A DNA stretch of 64,000 bases from Eutreptiella sp. 'Long Island Sound 2002' (Eukaryota; Euglenozoa; Euglenophyceae; Eutreptiales; Eutreptiaceae): positions 173,573,897 through 173,637,896 of the forward strand of contig OZ038380.1 in NCBI GenBank assembly GCA_964036045.1. Reading direction: 5' to 3'. Shown in pieces: positions 11,298 through 20,834 of this stretch. The first letter of the stretch is position 1; the number at the start of each line of letters is the position of its first letter. The position numbers and the translations under genes are program-made. The notes beneath the pieces are model-generated. The model saw only the letters and a list, made by a program, of their open reading frames with translations. It ran no database searches and was not told where the DNA came from.

Positions 11298-14200
11298 ATG
11301 ACACCTTTGTTCTGGGCAATGTTGATCTGCTCATTGCAGCCGCTACTTGCAGCAACAGGGTATGCTTCATGTTACGGCAACTACCAAAACCACCTTGGAG
11401 ACAACAACGTGGCCTGTGGCATGGGCAATTTCATGACCGGAGAGGATTTCACCTACACCACTGCTATCTGTCAGACATGGGCGAGCACGGCATGTGGCAG
11501 CTGCTACCAGGTGCAGTGCACAGGGGGCAAGACTGCCAATGTGGCCTGCACAGGAAGTACCACCAACGTCCGTGTCATTGACACACTTGGGGGTGCTTGC
11601 ACCGGGACGGGCCAGAACGTGCACGTCTTTGATTTGAGCACCGTCCCATACAGCGCACTGGCCACCGAGGGCGGCAACCCGATCGGTTGCTCCGGGGAGT
11701 ACTACGTGGAATACAGCGCAGTATCTTGCACCACCGCGGGTTTGGTCACCGGGGGACTGAAGATCGGCCTGATGCAAAATCAGGCTGACCCCTGGTGCCC
11801 CCCGTTCTGGTTCTCAAACGTTGGGGAAGCCGGCGGACTGTGGGGTGTCGAAGTCTCCCCCGACTCCGGGACCACTTGGCACAGGTACACGCGCAACACA
11901 GGCAACGGGGCGCGGTGGGACTGCACGAATATGGGAGGGGCCGGCACGTACTTGAACAACCCCATCTCCTTCCGGCTGGAGCTTTGTGACATAAACCAGC
12001 TACCCAACACCTGCGCGGCCTCGGGGGTCATTCAGACCTTCACCAATGCCCTCCCGAGCAACTGGTGTGCCAATGGTGCGAGTCCGTGCACCAGCAATAG
12101 CTGGCAACTCTCGACGAACTTTGGAAGCGGCACCTCCACCACAAGTTCTGGCACTGGCACCACCACCACAAGTTCCGGCACCAGCACCTCCTCTACAAGT
12201 TCCGGCACCGGCACCACCTCCACAAGTTCTGGCACCAGCACCTCCACCACAAGTTCCGGCACCAGCACCTCCACCACAAGTTCCGGCACCAGCACCTCCT
12301 CCACAAGTTCCGGCACCGGCACCTCCACCACAAGTTCGAGTGGGACTACCACCGGTGGTAGTACTGGTGGGACCGTCTGTACCGCCAGCACATGTCCGAC
12401 GAGCATCAGCCAGGCCGGCAGCTCCACAGTTGATTCGTCAATGCTCTACCCTGCGAGCGTCCCGATGGACATCACTGCGGCCCATTCCTTCAACGGAGGC
12501 GGCAGCATGACCTTTCAAACCGCATCGACCATTTCCATCAGCGCTGCGGTCACGTTTAACATCCCCGTGGCCTTCCAGGCCGCAACTTTGACGGTCTGTC
12601 TGTGTTTGCACGCATGCGGATTGGGGGCATGGGTGTGGGCTGGATGTGTGAACACCCTGGGGACTTGATTTCCACCCGTGACCATCTCCTGTGGGGTGCA
12701 GCATCAAATGGTATCAAGCCAGGGCTGTCCTTTCCTGGTATCAGATACAGCAGGTCCTTACCGCGTGTAATGTCCGCTACCACACGTCTTGTGGGACAGT
12801 CGTAGCACTGGACAGCTCTGATCCTTGATTCCGAGAGTCATCTCAAGTGCCTTCTAATGAGGCACTCTGGCAGCTCATCATGGCTTGACCCCCCCTCAAA
12901 CAAATAGTATCAAACCAGGGCTGCCCTTTCGGAATACGGGTTTTTTCTCCACGAAGGACAGCCTCAGACTGTGGGTGGCAGGAGAGGTGGTTATCCCCCT
13001 GCGGTCATTCATGCCGAATGGACACCGATTGGCCCGTAACTGCCTGGGGTTGCTGATTGGCGGGCCCTCGCAGGTGTACGGAGTCCGGCATTTTTTCTCT
13101 ACGCGAAGGTGCCAACCGTATGTGCCAAGCATGTGGCGTGGTAAACAGGTCTGATGCTCATCCCCAGAGCTGCAGTAGGGTATCAGCCGACGCTGCCATG
13201 TGACATGTGGTACGCACCACATGCAAGCGCAGCGCCAAATGGCCTGCACGTGCAACAGATCTCCCACGGGTGACACTGCAGGCTTGCGCACGAGGGCTGA
13301 CTAAGTAAGTAAGTAAGGGCGGCCACGAACGCAGCCTCGTCTAACATCCCCTTGTTTGTTTTACATGGTGGCCGCCTCTGGCGGGAAGGGGAGCTCTCCA
13401 CCATCAGTTCCCCTGGCGTCTCACCTCACGGCCGAGAACTTCAACCAGGTTCCCTTGGGGCTTGACCGGCGGTAGGTTTCCTTCAGGCGCTGCCCCCACG
13501 GGTGCTCCATCTGGTCCCCTTCGAAGGTTCCTCCGGCCTACCTCCCCCAGCACAGCCTTTCGGGTGCCTGCAGACGGCCTTCCTGTGGATAGCCGTCGCC
13601 GACAGCGCAGCATTGCTCTCAACCACATTCCACCACTCCCCATCCCTCACGGGCTGGAGTACCCACTTGGCTCCCGGATGCACTTGGTTGTCGTCCATCC
13701 GTAGCTGGAGGCCAGGGGGCGACCGTTTCCGCGTTCCCCGGGTTCCGCTCACGCGCGAACCAACGCGTACTCAGGCCATTGACCTGGGGGCCTCGAGGTC
13801 AACCCTCACCCCTGCGGACACCTCAAGGCCGTCCCGGAGTCCAGGGCATTTTCCCGACTTCCCGTGGTCAGGCTCCCCATGGTTGGCCCATGGTTCACCT
13901 CTCCATGGCGACCGGTTTCCCAATCCCATGGGGCTGTTGTTTGGTGCCCTTTGTCGCTCACGGTTCCCTGCACCCCTTTCGCAACCCCGCGATGCCCCTT
14001 TCCCCTGTGCCACACCCCGGCCCCGCCCCAATCCCCTCACCCTGTTCCCCTATTCTCTTTGTGTGTTTATACCCTACCGGGCCGCCAGCAACCCTTTGGC
14101 GCGGGCCCGAAGGACCGTTTTGTGCCTCTCGCAGTGGTTGCCCCTACTACGACATCTTTGCCTATCGGCTCCTACCCGGAGGGCCCGCCCTGGCCTACTG

Positions 14201-17200
14201 CGTGTGTTTATACCCCACCGGGCCGCCGGCAACCCTTCGGCGGAGAGGGGTAGGAGAAGGTGAGCAGAGGCATAAGTAGCCAGACGGGGGTGGGGAACGC
14301 ACTGAACTCCGAGAGAGGGGAGGCACGCGACGCGACGCGACGGGGCGGAGGAAGCAACCTGTGCATCCGCACGAAACGGTCCTTTGGGCCCGCGCCGGGC
14401 GGGCCGCTCTCTTCACCGTGTGCACTTCGCTTGCCGCTGTTTTGCCTTCCCCCTTCTCCCCGCACCCCCTCTGCGTGTCTATTTTCTCTCTTTTTTTTTT
14501 TTTTTTTGGTTTTCCTCGTTTTTGTTTTTTTTTCGCCGATTGCCAGGCCCTCGCAGGCGTACGGAGTCCGGCATTTTTTCTCTACGCGAAGGTGCCAACC
14601 GTATGTGCCAAGCATGTGGCGTGGTAAACAGGTCTGATGCTCATCCCCAGAGCTGCAGTAAGGTATCAGCCGACGCTGCCATGTGACATGTGGTACGCAC
14701 CACATGCAAGCGCAGCGCCAAATGGCCTGCACGTGCAACACACCTCCCGCGGGTAACACTGCAGGCTAGCGCACGAGGGCTGACTCTGGCTGGCAAATGG
14801 TGCAAGTCTCAGTTTTGTGGTGACTTTTTTCGTTGTCTTTTAACTACACACACGCGTGTTGGCTCGCAAACCCGACCCCAACAGCAAGGGCATGACGTGG
14901 CGGACCCGTTCCATGCAGGCGAAGATATTGAGAAAAAATGCTTTGAAGGGAAAGGGGTTTGGATCGCCCTTTTTCACAAGAAACATGTGCCTTGTGAGGG
15001 AGGGGGCTGTTGTCATGAGTGCTGGCCCTCCACTGCCGGGCATACGCATGGCTTTGATGACAGCCAACTCATGACCATGAAGTATTGGGGTGCTCTTCCC
15101 CACGGGATGCGGATTGCGTAACGCAAAGAACCCGAGGCCATGCCAAGCTGTGTCTGCTGGCTGCCCAAGAAGACACAGCATGGACCAAAGGTGAGAGGAC
15201 CAGCATGCAAGTTGGAATGGGTGGTGGTGCAGAAAACCGAAAAGGGTGGCGGGGAGGACTGGAGATACCAGCACATGTTGCCAAAGTGCGGTGGGCAGTT
15301 GACATGTAGGCTTCGGAGAGCTGGGGCAAGAGGGTCCAGCAGATTGCTGAGTGGTCAGTGGATACTGTGCCGGGGGTCGAGCGGGTGGGTCTGAGGCCAC
15401 AACAACGTTTGTGTACCCAAAATCGGCCTCCGTTTTCCGATGAATGGATTTCATTTTTCCCCTGAGGAAAAATTTTCTGATCTGGTGGGTAGGTGTATGG
15501 GTCGGCCAAAATCACACAAAGGCCAGGTTAGCCCCCCACACCCCACCCTTCGGGGCGCTGCATGGTGGCAGAGTGCCTGCACTCTGCATTGAAGATCATC
15601 GCTGTGGGGATCCCGAATGTGTTGGTGCCACAACCCGCTGCCGATGGAGAAACAGAAACAGTGGGCCAACACAGCGGCTTGGGGGATCTTTGTGACTGGC
15701 GAGAGGTCGATGGACGCCGCCAAGGGCCAGCAGCACAGTAAGACTGCAGGGCTTTGCCATCCCCCCCCCCCCCCAGTATCACGAAGCCATCCCCGGAGAG
15801 GGTCGCAAACAGTTGTGAGCCGCAAACCAGGCAGTGACACAGGGCGGTCCTTAAGGGACGAGTTTTTTTTTTGTTAAGGACCGCCCTTAATGACCGCCTC
15901 AAGGGACCACCAACTGCTAACCGCCAACTGCCACCAACCGCCAACCGCGACCAACCGCCAACCGTCAACCCCTGCCAACCGCCACCAACCACCCATCACC
16001 AACTGCCAACCGCCGCCAACCACCAACCGCCAACCGCCAACCGGCAATCTCCACCAGCCACCAACCGCCAATCGCCACCAATCATGGTTGAACATATGAG
16101 CTACACGCGGTCCTTTTTGAAAAAACCATGTTCCGGAACAGTTTTTTTTTCCCCTTTTAAGGACCGCCCTGCAGTGACACACCCATGCGAAGTAGGCCCT
16201 GCGAAATGATGCAAATGTGTGGGCCAATGCCTGCCCATAGGGTCCTTCAACTGGTGGGTGCTCCTCAGGCAGTTTCTCGAGGAGGCACCTCAGAGGATGC
16301 CTGCACAGTGTGCCAGCCCCTGCCGTGGCAGGGGGCAGCCTCTGTACCTTCCAGCCTTCTGCCCACGCCCACTGCCGGCGCCATTTGGTGGTGACCCGAC
16401 GACAACTCATCGCGCTGTGCCCCCCCCTCCCCCCCCCCAACAGATCGCAGCAGCCACAGCCTTCACATCAACGCTGGACATGTCGGGCTCTGGAGTTGTA
16501 CTTTCGCTCATCACCTCCAAAATTGAGTTCCAGTCGTCCGGCCACAGCATCTCCGGCACCACCTTCTCTGGAGCGGGATCTGCTGAATTTGCCCCGGCGT
16601 CGAGTGGCGTGATGGCCAGTTCCGATAGCACGTGGCTGGTTCCGCTCGGCCTGAAAAGCGGGGCGACGGCACGGCGCACCGCAATCGACTCGATCGTGAC
16701 TCTCACCAGCTGTGGCGACTCCTTCGCCGACCTGACCGTCTCCTCAGGCACTGCGCTGCTCGTGTACACAAACTGCACCCTGAGCAGCAACACCGCCTAC
16801 TCCACCTCCGCAGGTGGCCGTCTCTCCAACGCCTGTGCAACGCCTTGTTCCGAGGCTGCGGGGGAGCATTTTGATGTGGCGGGCGCATGGCGTGCGTTGC
16901 AGGGACCACGGGGCTTTGGGAAGTGGGGGGATGAGGGTCGCCGTTGGTTGTGGGCAGCGGCACCCGTGTGACACACTCCATATGAAATGATGCGAATGTT
17001 GGACCAGGCAATTTGCAGGGTATTGGGGGGCCCAGGGCATTGCCCGTGGGGGCCATTCTACAGGGACGAGCGTGCTCCTGGATGACTGTCTCCATTTTTT
17101 GGTGTTTTTTTAAGTTTCCTTGAATACAAGTCCAGTGGACCCCCCCCCCCGTGTTGCGCCACGAGCGCCTTGCACAACGACCCCCCCCCCCCTCCCCCGG

Positions 17201-19952
17201 CGCCTTCTCCAACGCTACTTTTTCCCCCACAGAGTTGTGTGTTCATGGCCGTGGGATGAGTTGTGGTGGCTGCGGGACCGAAATTCAGGCATGCAGACGA
17301 ACTTGACGCATGGCGGACCCAAAATCGAGGCACATGCAGCACTAGAATTGCCAGCGCCAAAGCCCAAGGGGAGCCAAGGGGCAGAAGCAGCACTTGTGAG
17401 CAGAGGCAGGCAACCGTCCCACTCTCGCGTTCTAAAACTGCTTGCCCGCTGGCTTTGCTGGAGAAACGCTGGCAATGGCCCCGTCCCCCCTAAAATGCAG
17501 GTGCAAATGTAAATGCAAATGAAGGGTCCACAGACTTTTTGTGCCTAGTGGCACAGTCAGATACATATCTACCATAAGTAATGATGCGCACCGTCTGTGC
17601 CAGGGGTAGCGCGCAAAGCACTTCAATACAGGTTGTGAGCTCAGCCCGATTATTCGTCTGTAACCCCCCCCTTTGTCCTAGCTACACCCTTGTCCAAGCT
17701 ACAGTAGGCATAGGGACCGTACTAATTTGGGACTTTTGTGTAGCTAGGACAAGCGGGGGGGGGGGGGGGTACAGACCCAGTCAGTGGCTCCGACAGATTT
17801 CGAGAATCAAGGCATCCTGACCAGGCCCCATAACCTGCAAACCCCATTCACCAAGCTTCCTCTGAATGTGAGCCATCGGTGCCCTCGGTGTGGACGCCGG
17901 CCCATGTTCGCCACGGCATCTGCACATTCATTTCTATAAACGCCAACATGGCTCAAACCGTGCCTCCCCAGAGTGACCCCAAGGCACATGGCCAAAACAG
18001 ATCGCAGCTCCTCCCATAGGTCATGGTTCAGAACCTGTCGACCTTGGACACACGCACACAGACACACACACACAGTAGGAGAGCTTGATCAGCATATGTT
18101 GCGTTCTGCTTCCGGGGATAAGGTGGGTAGGAAACGAGCACACGCAGAGGCATGTGCATTGGAGTTGCCGTTAGTGCATGGCCCTTGGGGAGTGTTAGCG
18201 CGCTGGGCATCTTTTTTTGACCATTCCCCAACCGTGCCTGTTTTTGCCCCCACCTAACCAAACAATTTGGAGTACCTTCTTGCTGTGTCTAAGATTTTTG
18301 CCCATCCTTTGCACCCAGTTTATGATGATGGCAAGGGTGGTGGTTGGAAGTGGTGGGAGTGACATTTTGTGTTGTTGAATTATCATATTTCGGCTTATGC
18401 AAGGTGCCTTGCAGGGAAGGTTTGTGGTCTAGTGCGGTCTACTTGGGGGATTTCCCAAGGTGACGATAAGCTTGGGGCTAGAGATAAGATGCATAATACA
18501 AAGGTTGCGCGCACCCGGGCAAATGTGGATGGGGGGGTGGGTAGCCAAACTACGATACAATCCTATCTGTCTAGGGGGGGGGGGGTTTCTGCCGGCGCGG
18601 TCTCCGGAACCCCCGGGACCCAACCACCCTCTGAGTTCATGGGAGCGACACGACTAGCCACAGGCACACACCAGCCACAAGCACACACCACACCGGCACT
18701 CGCGACCCCTCCTCCCCCCCCCCACATCCCAGCAGACATACCCACGAGTGGGTGGGTGGGCAGACAAAAAACAGCGTGAAGAAGAAAGGCAAACAATTCT
18801 TTTAGCAAAAAAAAGGGTTTGCCAAGGAGGGGTGTAACACACTGCACAAGACAATAAATACATGTAACCCAGATTGGGTGTATTTCTCAAGGACAACCTA
18901 GTACATGCTACTACTGCTAATTGGCGAGTGCCGCCGTGCAAAGCCCGGCGACACACCCCAAAAAGGTATGAACCGAGCAAAAAAAAAAAGCACGAACACC
19001 CCCAAACCCCCCGCCTCCCAACCTACCTACAGACCCCAGTGGCAAGGTAATGCCCCCGCGATACCCCAAGAAGGAGGGGAATCAGGATGGAAGGACAGGG
19101 AGCTGGGTTTGACAGATGCCAGTAGCGTCTGTCAAGCAGCATCAGCATTCTTTTTCAGTCCTAGGGACCTCCCTGACAGCAGACCATGTGTGATGCTCTC
19201 CATCTGAAGCAGGCCCCGCAAAATGATGCAAATGTACAGTGCAACCAATGTGGAGGGTGTGAGGGGGATCCAGGGCGCTGCCCAGTTCACTTGAGGTGAA
19301 CTGGAGCAGTTTCATGGATGATGGCCGCCGAAGGTGCATGCGGTGCGCGCGCGTTCCCCCTCCTTCCTCTTGTGCACGCTGGACTCAGCAGTGTGAGCCC
19401 CATGACCACGGCACCCCTTCTGCAGGCACCACAACCTTTTCCTCTGGAAGCTACCTGATCTTTGATGAAGTAACCGCCTCGGCACGCCCCCTGTACATGG
19501 CGGGCTTCTCGGCGCCTTCGGACCTCCGGGTTGAGGTCATCAGCACGGACACAACCACCCCACTGACGGTCACCCTCGCGGAGTACGTCGCAAGCTCGTG
19601 CGTCACGTCCTTCAGCAACTCCAGCATCGATGGCTGTCCTTCCGGAGCCTCTTGTACTCTCTCGGCGGGGCAGGACAGCACCAACAGCTCACAATGTGTC
19701 ATTTTGTACACCCAGAGCAGCGCCGGCGATGACTCCAATGATGCGTGGTGGGGGTTGTTAGCGCTGCTGGTCATCCCTTTGTGCGCCGTAGGGGTGTTTG
19801 CACTCGTGAAGTTGACTCCAGGGCCATCCTCCAATGAGGTTGCCGTGCCAGTCCCAGAAGCCTCATACAGCATGCAAAGAGGCATAGCGGTACCACCTCC
19901 TTCACCCGCAGCACCAAACACTCCTGCTTATGTTGTGTACAGCATATACTAG
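11298..19952 (+). CDS. Membrane-anchored expansin-like protein, 3 exons (11298-12593, 16444-16813, 19426-19952)
   Basis: Predicted 730-residue secreted protein. Start 11,298 gives a clean signal peptide (FWAMLICSLQPLLAAT). Residues about 21-144 form an expansin domain 1/GH45-like double-psi beta barrel: GYASCYGNY near the start, CGSCYQVQC, VRVIDTLGG, and VFDLSTVPYSALA corresponding to the HFDL region. Residues about 150-272 resemble expansin domain 2/CBM63 (WGVEVSPDSGTTWHRY, PISFRLELCD). A Ser/Thr/Gly linker follows, then a Ser/Thr-rich beta-strand-like region spanning all three exons, one C-terminal transmembrane helix and a Pro-rich tail. Splice sites are GT-AG: intron 1 is phase 0, intron 2 is phase 1, splitting a Gly codon. 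In known families, expansins loosen polysaccharide networks non-enzymatically; the membrane anchor is unusual. Family assignment is by motif; the exon joins are inferred and lack transcript support. Confidence 0.78.
12122..12345 (+). repeat. 27-bp repeats encoding Ser/Thr/Gly linker
   Basis: About eight in-frame copies of a 27-base unit within exon 1 encode SSGTSTSTT-like nonapeptides. This is typical of an O-glycosylated spacer between the expansin core and the rest of the protein. The unit length preserves the frame, so copy number could vary without breaking the gene. Confidence 0.85.
13052..13302 (+). repeat. 251-bp repeat copy A with zinc-knuckle frame
   Basis: About 96% identical by eye to 14,535-14,785. 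One frame reads FSLREGANRMCQACGVVNRS followed by DAHPQSC, a CxxC...HxxxxC pattern like the zinc finger near the C-terminus of LINE-type reverse transcriptases. It is followed directly by (TAAG)n, as seen in LINE 3' tails. I infer a 5'-truncated non-LTR element end. Confidence 0.55.
13303..13317. repeat. (TAAG)n tail after copy A
   Basis: Four TAAG/AAGT tetramers abut the end of the 251-bp repeat and may be the 3' tail of a truncated retroelement. Confidence 0.6.
14040..14400. repeat. Direct and inverted copies of GGGCCCGAAGGACCG-type motif
   Basis: GTGTGTTTATACCCYACCGG followed by GCCGCC recurs at about 14,060 and 14,202. CGCGGGCCCGAAGGACCGTT at about 14,100 has an inverted counterpart (AACGGTCCTTTGGGCCCGCG) at about 14,377. 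These are probably remnants of nested small repeats. Confidence 0.5.
14488..14534. repeat. T-rich tracts
   Basis: Two T homopolymer stretches (one about 18 long) lie immediately upstream of 251-bp repeat copy B. Confidence 0.8.
14535..14785 (+). repeat. 251-bp repeat copy B with zinc-knuckle frame
   Basis: Second copy of the 13,052-13,302 repeat, with roughly nine substitutions. It retains the CQACG...HPQSC reading frame but has no TAAG tail. Direct repeats 1.23 kb apart could alternatively be long terminal repeats of a small non-autonomous element. The zinc-knuckle frame and the tail on copy A favour LINE 3' ends. Confidence 0.5.
15761..15774. repeat. C14 homopolymer
   Basis: Fourteen consecutive C residues in intron 1, 57 bases before the target-site duplication of the next element. 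Confidence 0.85.
15841..16170. mobile_element. 330-bp TIR element with 10-bp target duplication (MULE-like MITE)
   Basis: Begins AGGGCGGTCCTTAA and ends TTAAGGACCGCCCT, a perfect 14-bp terminal inverted repeat. It is flanked on both sides by the identical 10-mer GCAGTGACAC (15,831-15,840 and 16,171-16,180), a textbook target-site duplication. Nine to ten bp duplications are characteristic of Mutator-like elements. A third TIR copy in reverse orientation (15,876-15,889) forms a hairpin with the left end. The interior is a CCAACCG-type simple repeat with no coding capacity. It sits in intron 1 of the expansin-like gene. Confidence 0.8.
15905..16080. repeat. (CCAACCGCCA)n-type simple repeat
   Basis: Degenerate array of CCAACCG, CCACCAACCG and CCAACTG units filling the interior of the 330-bp TIR element. 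Reverse-strand translations give Gly/Trp-rich peptides, which are artefacts. Confidence 0.85.
16186..16217 (+). repeat. Pre-exon motif copy 1 (AAATGATGCAAATGT)
   Basis: GTAGGCCCTGCGAAATGATG followed by CAAATGT lies about 230 bases upstream of exon 2. Close matches lie upstream of exon 3 (about 19,210-19,236) and just after exon 2 (about 16,985). Confidence 0.6.
16444..16813 (+). CDS. Expansin-like gene, exon 2
   Basis: Joins in frame to exon 1 so that FQAATLT continues as IAAATAFTSTLDMSGSG. The exon encodes about 123 residues of alternating short hydrophobic and Ser/Thr strands (VVLSLITSKIEFQSSGHS, LLVYTNCTLSSNTAYST) with two Cys, reminiscent of a beta-helix or adhesin-like stalk. No named domain is recognised. 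The donor is TCCGCAG|GTGGCC. The composition shift from flanking intron to exon and the lack of stops in frame support the exon. Confidence 0.7.
17658..17774. mobile_element. 117-bp palindromic element, CTTGTCCTAGCTAC termini with C/G runs
   Basis: Left arm CTGTA, C run, CTTTGTCCTAGCTACAC. Right arm GTGTAGCTAGGACAAGC, G15, TACAG. The arms are inverted repeats of about 30 bp. The core contains CCTTGTCCAAGCTACAG and TAGGGACCGTACTAAT, both shared with at least nine other copies in the window. It has no coding capacity. It lies next to a reverse-strand RNase H fragment. Confidence 0.7.
17807..18073 (-). pseudogene. RNase H C-terminal fragment of a non-LTR retrotransposon
   Basis: The reverse-strand frame contains LNHDLWEELRSVL and then SHVGVYRNECADAVANMGR, the conserved SHxGxxxNExAD motif of LINE-encoded RNase H. 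The upstream catalytic Asp/Glu region and the reverse transcriptase are absent, and the frame begins in a TG-repeat. It is a truncated remnant inside intron 2, opposite in strand to the host gene. It is diverged from the RNase H at 27.5-28.7 kb (WVPSHLGVAGNEEAD), so it comes from a related but different element. Confidence 0.75.
18818..18884. repeat. 67-bp interspersed repeat, copy 1
   Basis: GTTTGCCAAGGAGG... through ACAAGACAATAAATACATGT and beyond matches 32,810-32,876 with scattered differences. The preceding GAAAGGCAAACAATTCTTTT also resembles about 36,256. Function unknown. Confidence 0.6.
19426..19952 (+). CDS. Expansin-like gene, exon 3 with transmembrane anchor
   Basis: Starts mid-codon (phase 1) after TGCAG, giving TSAGTTTFSSGSYLIFDE across the junction. 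It encodes a Ser/Thr-rich ectodomain with four Cys (CVTSF, DGCPSGASC, SQC), then AWWGLLALLVIPLCAVGVFA as a single transmembrane helix. A cytoplasmic tail of about 50 residues is rich in Pro and ends YVVYSIY before TAG at 19,950. The topology places the expansin domain outside the cell, tethered to the membrane. No clear polyadenylation signal was seen downstream. Confidence 0.75.
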
Positions 19953-20384
19953 CACTTCAACAAATAGGTTTCCAATGGGGACAAGAGTCTCCATTTCTTT
20001 TCAAGGAAGTCCGGTCTAGGGAAGTCCAGCCTCCTTCCGCCCCATGTGTCAGCTCGGAGCATGCTTTATTGAGCCCCTTGGATGTGTCTGTTATTGTCCG
20101 TGCAGTAGCATGTCTCGGCTCCTCTCATTCTGCTCCACTGCTGCACCCTTCTCTCCTGTGTGGTGCGTGTAGATATCTGTATCTGTGAAGCACTCTTTGC
20201 AATCATCCTATTACCCCTCACCCCACATACATGCACGCCTGCCCAGGTACCCACACACATGCACACATCCACGCATGCACACGGCATTCCAACGCAATGG
20301 CCTCTTGTGTTTTTCAAAATCGGGAGGAAGCGGTTTCCGGTTTCTGCTGACGATGGTGGTCGGTTGAAGTGTGCAGGGTCGTCC
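19953..20384. other. 3' flank of the expansin-like gene
   Basis: Should include the 3' UTR. Contains CA-rich short repeats around 20,220-20,285. No gene recognised. Confidence 0.4.
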
Positions 20385-20665
20385 AAACGGTGGGGGGGGG
20401 GGTGTAAAAGCTTTTTTGGTAATAAATGGGGGGGGGGGTTTTAATGGGGTTTTTTGGGGTTGAAAAACGGGATCTTTTTTGGTAATAAATGGGGGGCGGG
20501 TTTAATGGTTTTTTGGGGGGTTGAAAAACGGGATCTTTCTCGGTAAGGCTTGGGTTTTTTTTGTAAGGGATGGGGTTTTTTTTTGGTAAGAATTGGGTTC
20601 CTTTTTTGGTGAGAGTCTTTGTTGGGGATGTCCAAACGTTTGGGTGGTGCACATGCTTTTTTGGT
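20385..20665. repeat. T/G-rich degenerate tandem repeat, left of the retroelement
   Basis: Repeating TTTTTTGGTAATAAATGGGG and GGGTTGAAAAACGGGATC blocks. A similar T/G-rich array (TTTTTTTTGGTAAGAAATGG) lies on the other side of the retroelement at 29,362-29,660. Confidence 0.7.
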
Positions 20666-20834
20666 ACCCCCCCCCCCCCCTTGTATAAGCTACGCCCTTG
20701 GGGAGAGTAGGATGAGCTAGCGATCCAAAGGCCGCGGCAGTGCCAAGGATCATATGGCTGCGCATCGCACCACCGGAGAGCCGGTGCTTCCTGCTGCTGA
20801 GTCTCAGCAGCTTGTTTCTATGACGCCGCTATAG

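Larger units (their letters stand above)
12594..16443 (+). other. Intron 1 of the expansin-like gene, repeat-filled
   Basis: The donor is at ACG|GTCTGT. The acceptor is a C-rich tract ending in CAACAG. The 3,850-base intron contains two short copies of TATCAARCCAGGGCTG (about 12,711 and 12,909), a pair of 251-base direct repeats, a duplicated and inverted motif at 14.04-14.40 kb, T-rich tracts, and a 330-base element with inverted termini. No additional exon was recognised. Confidence 0.7.
16814..19425 (+). other. Intron 2 of the expansin-like gene, repeat-filled
   Basis: 2,612 bases with a GT donor and an acceptor in CCCTTCTGCAG. It holds C-run tracts (about 17,142-17,151 and 17,181-17,190), a CTTGTCC-type palindromic element, a reverse-strand RNase H fragment, a G run near 18,577, and a copy of a repeat also seen near 32,810. 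Confidence 0.7.

Noticed and set aside
15874-16440. 188-codon reverse-strand Gly/Trp-rich frame
   Set aside because: It is the translation of the CCAACCG simple repeat inside the 330-bp TIR element.
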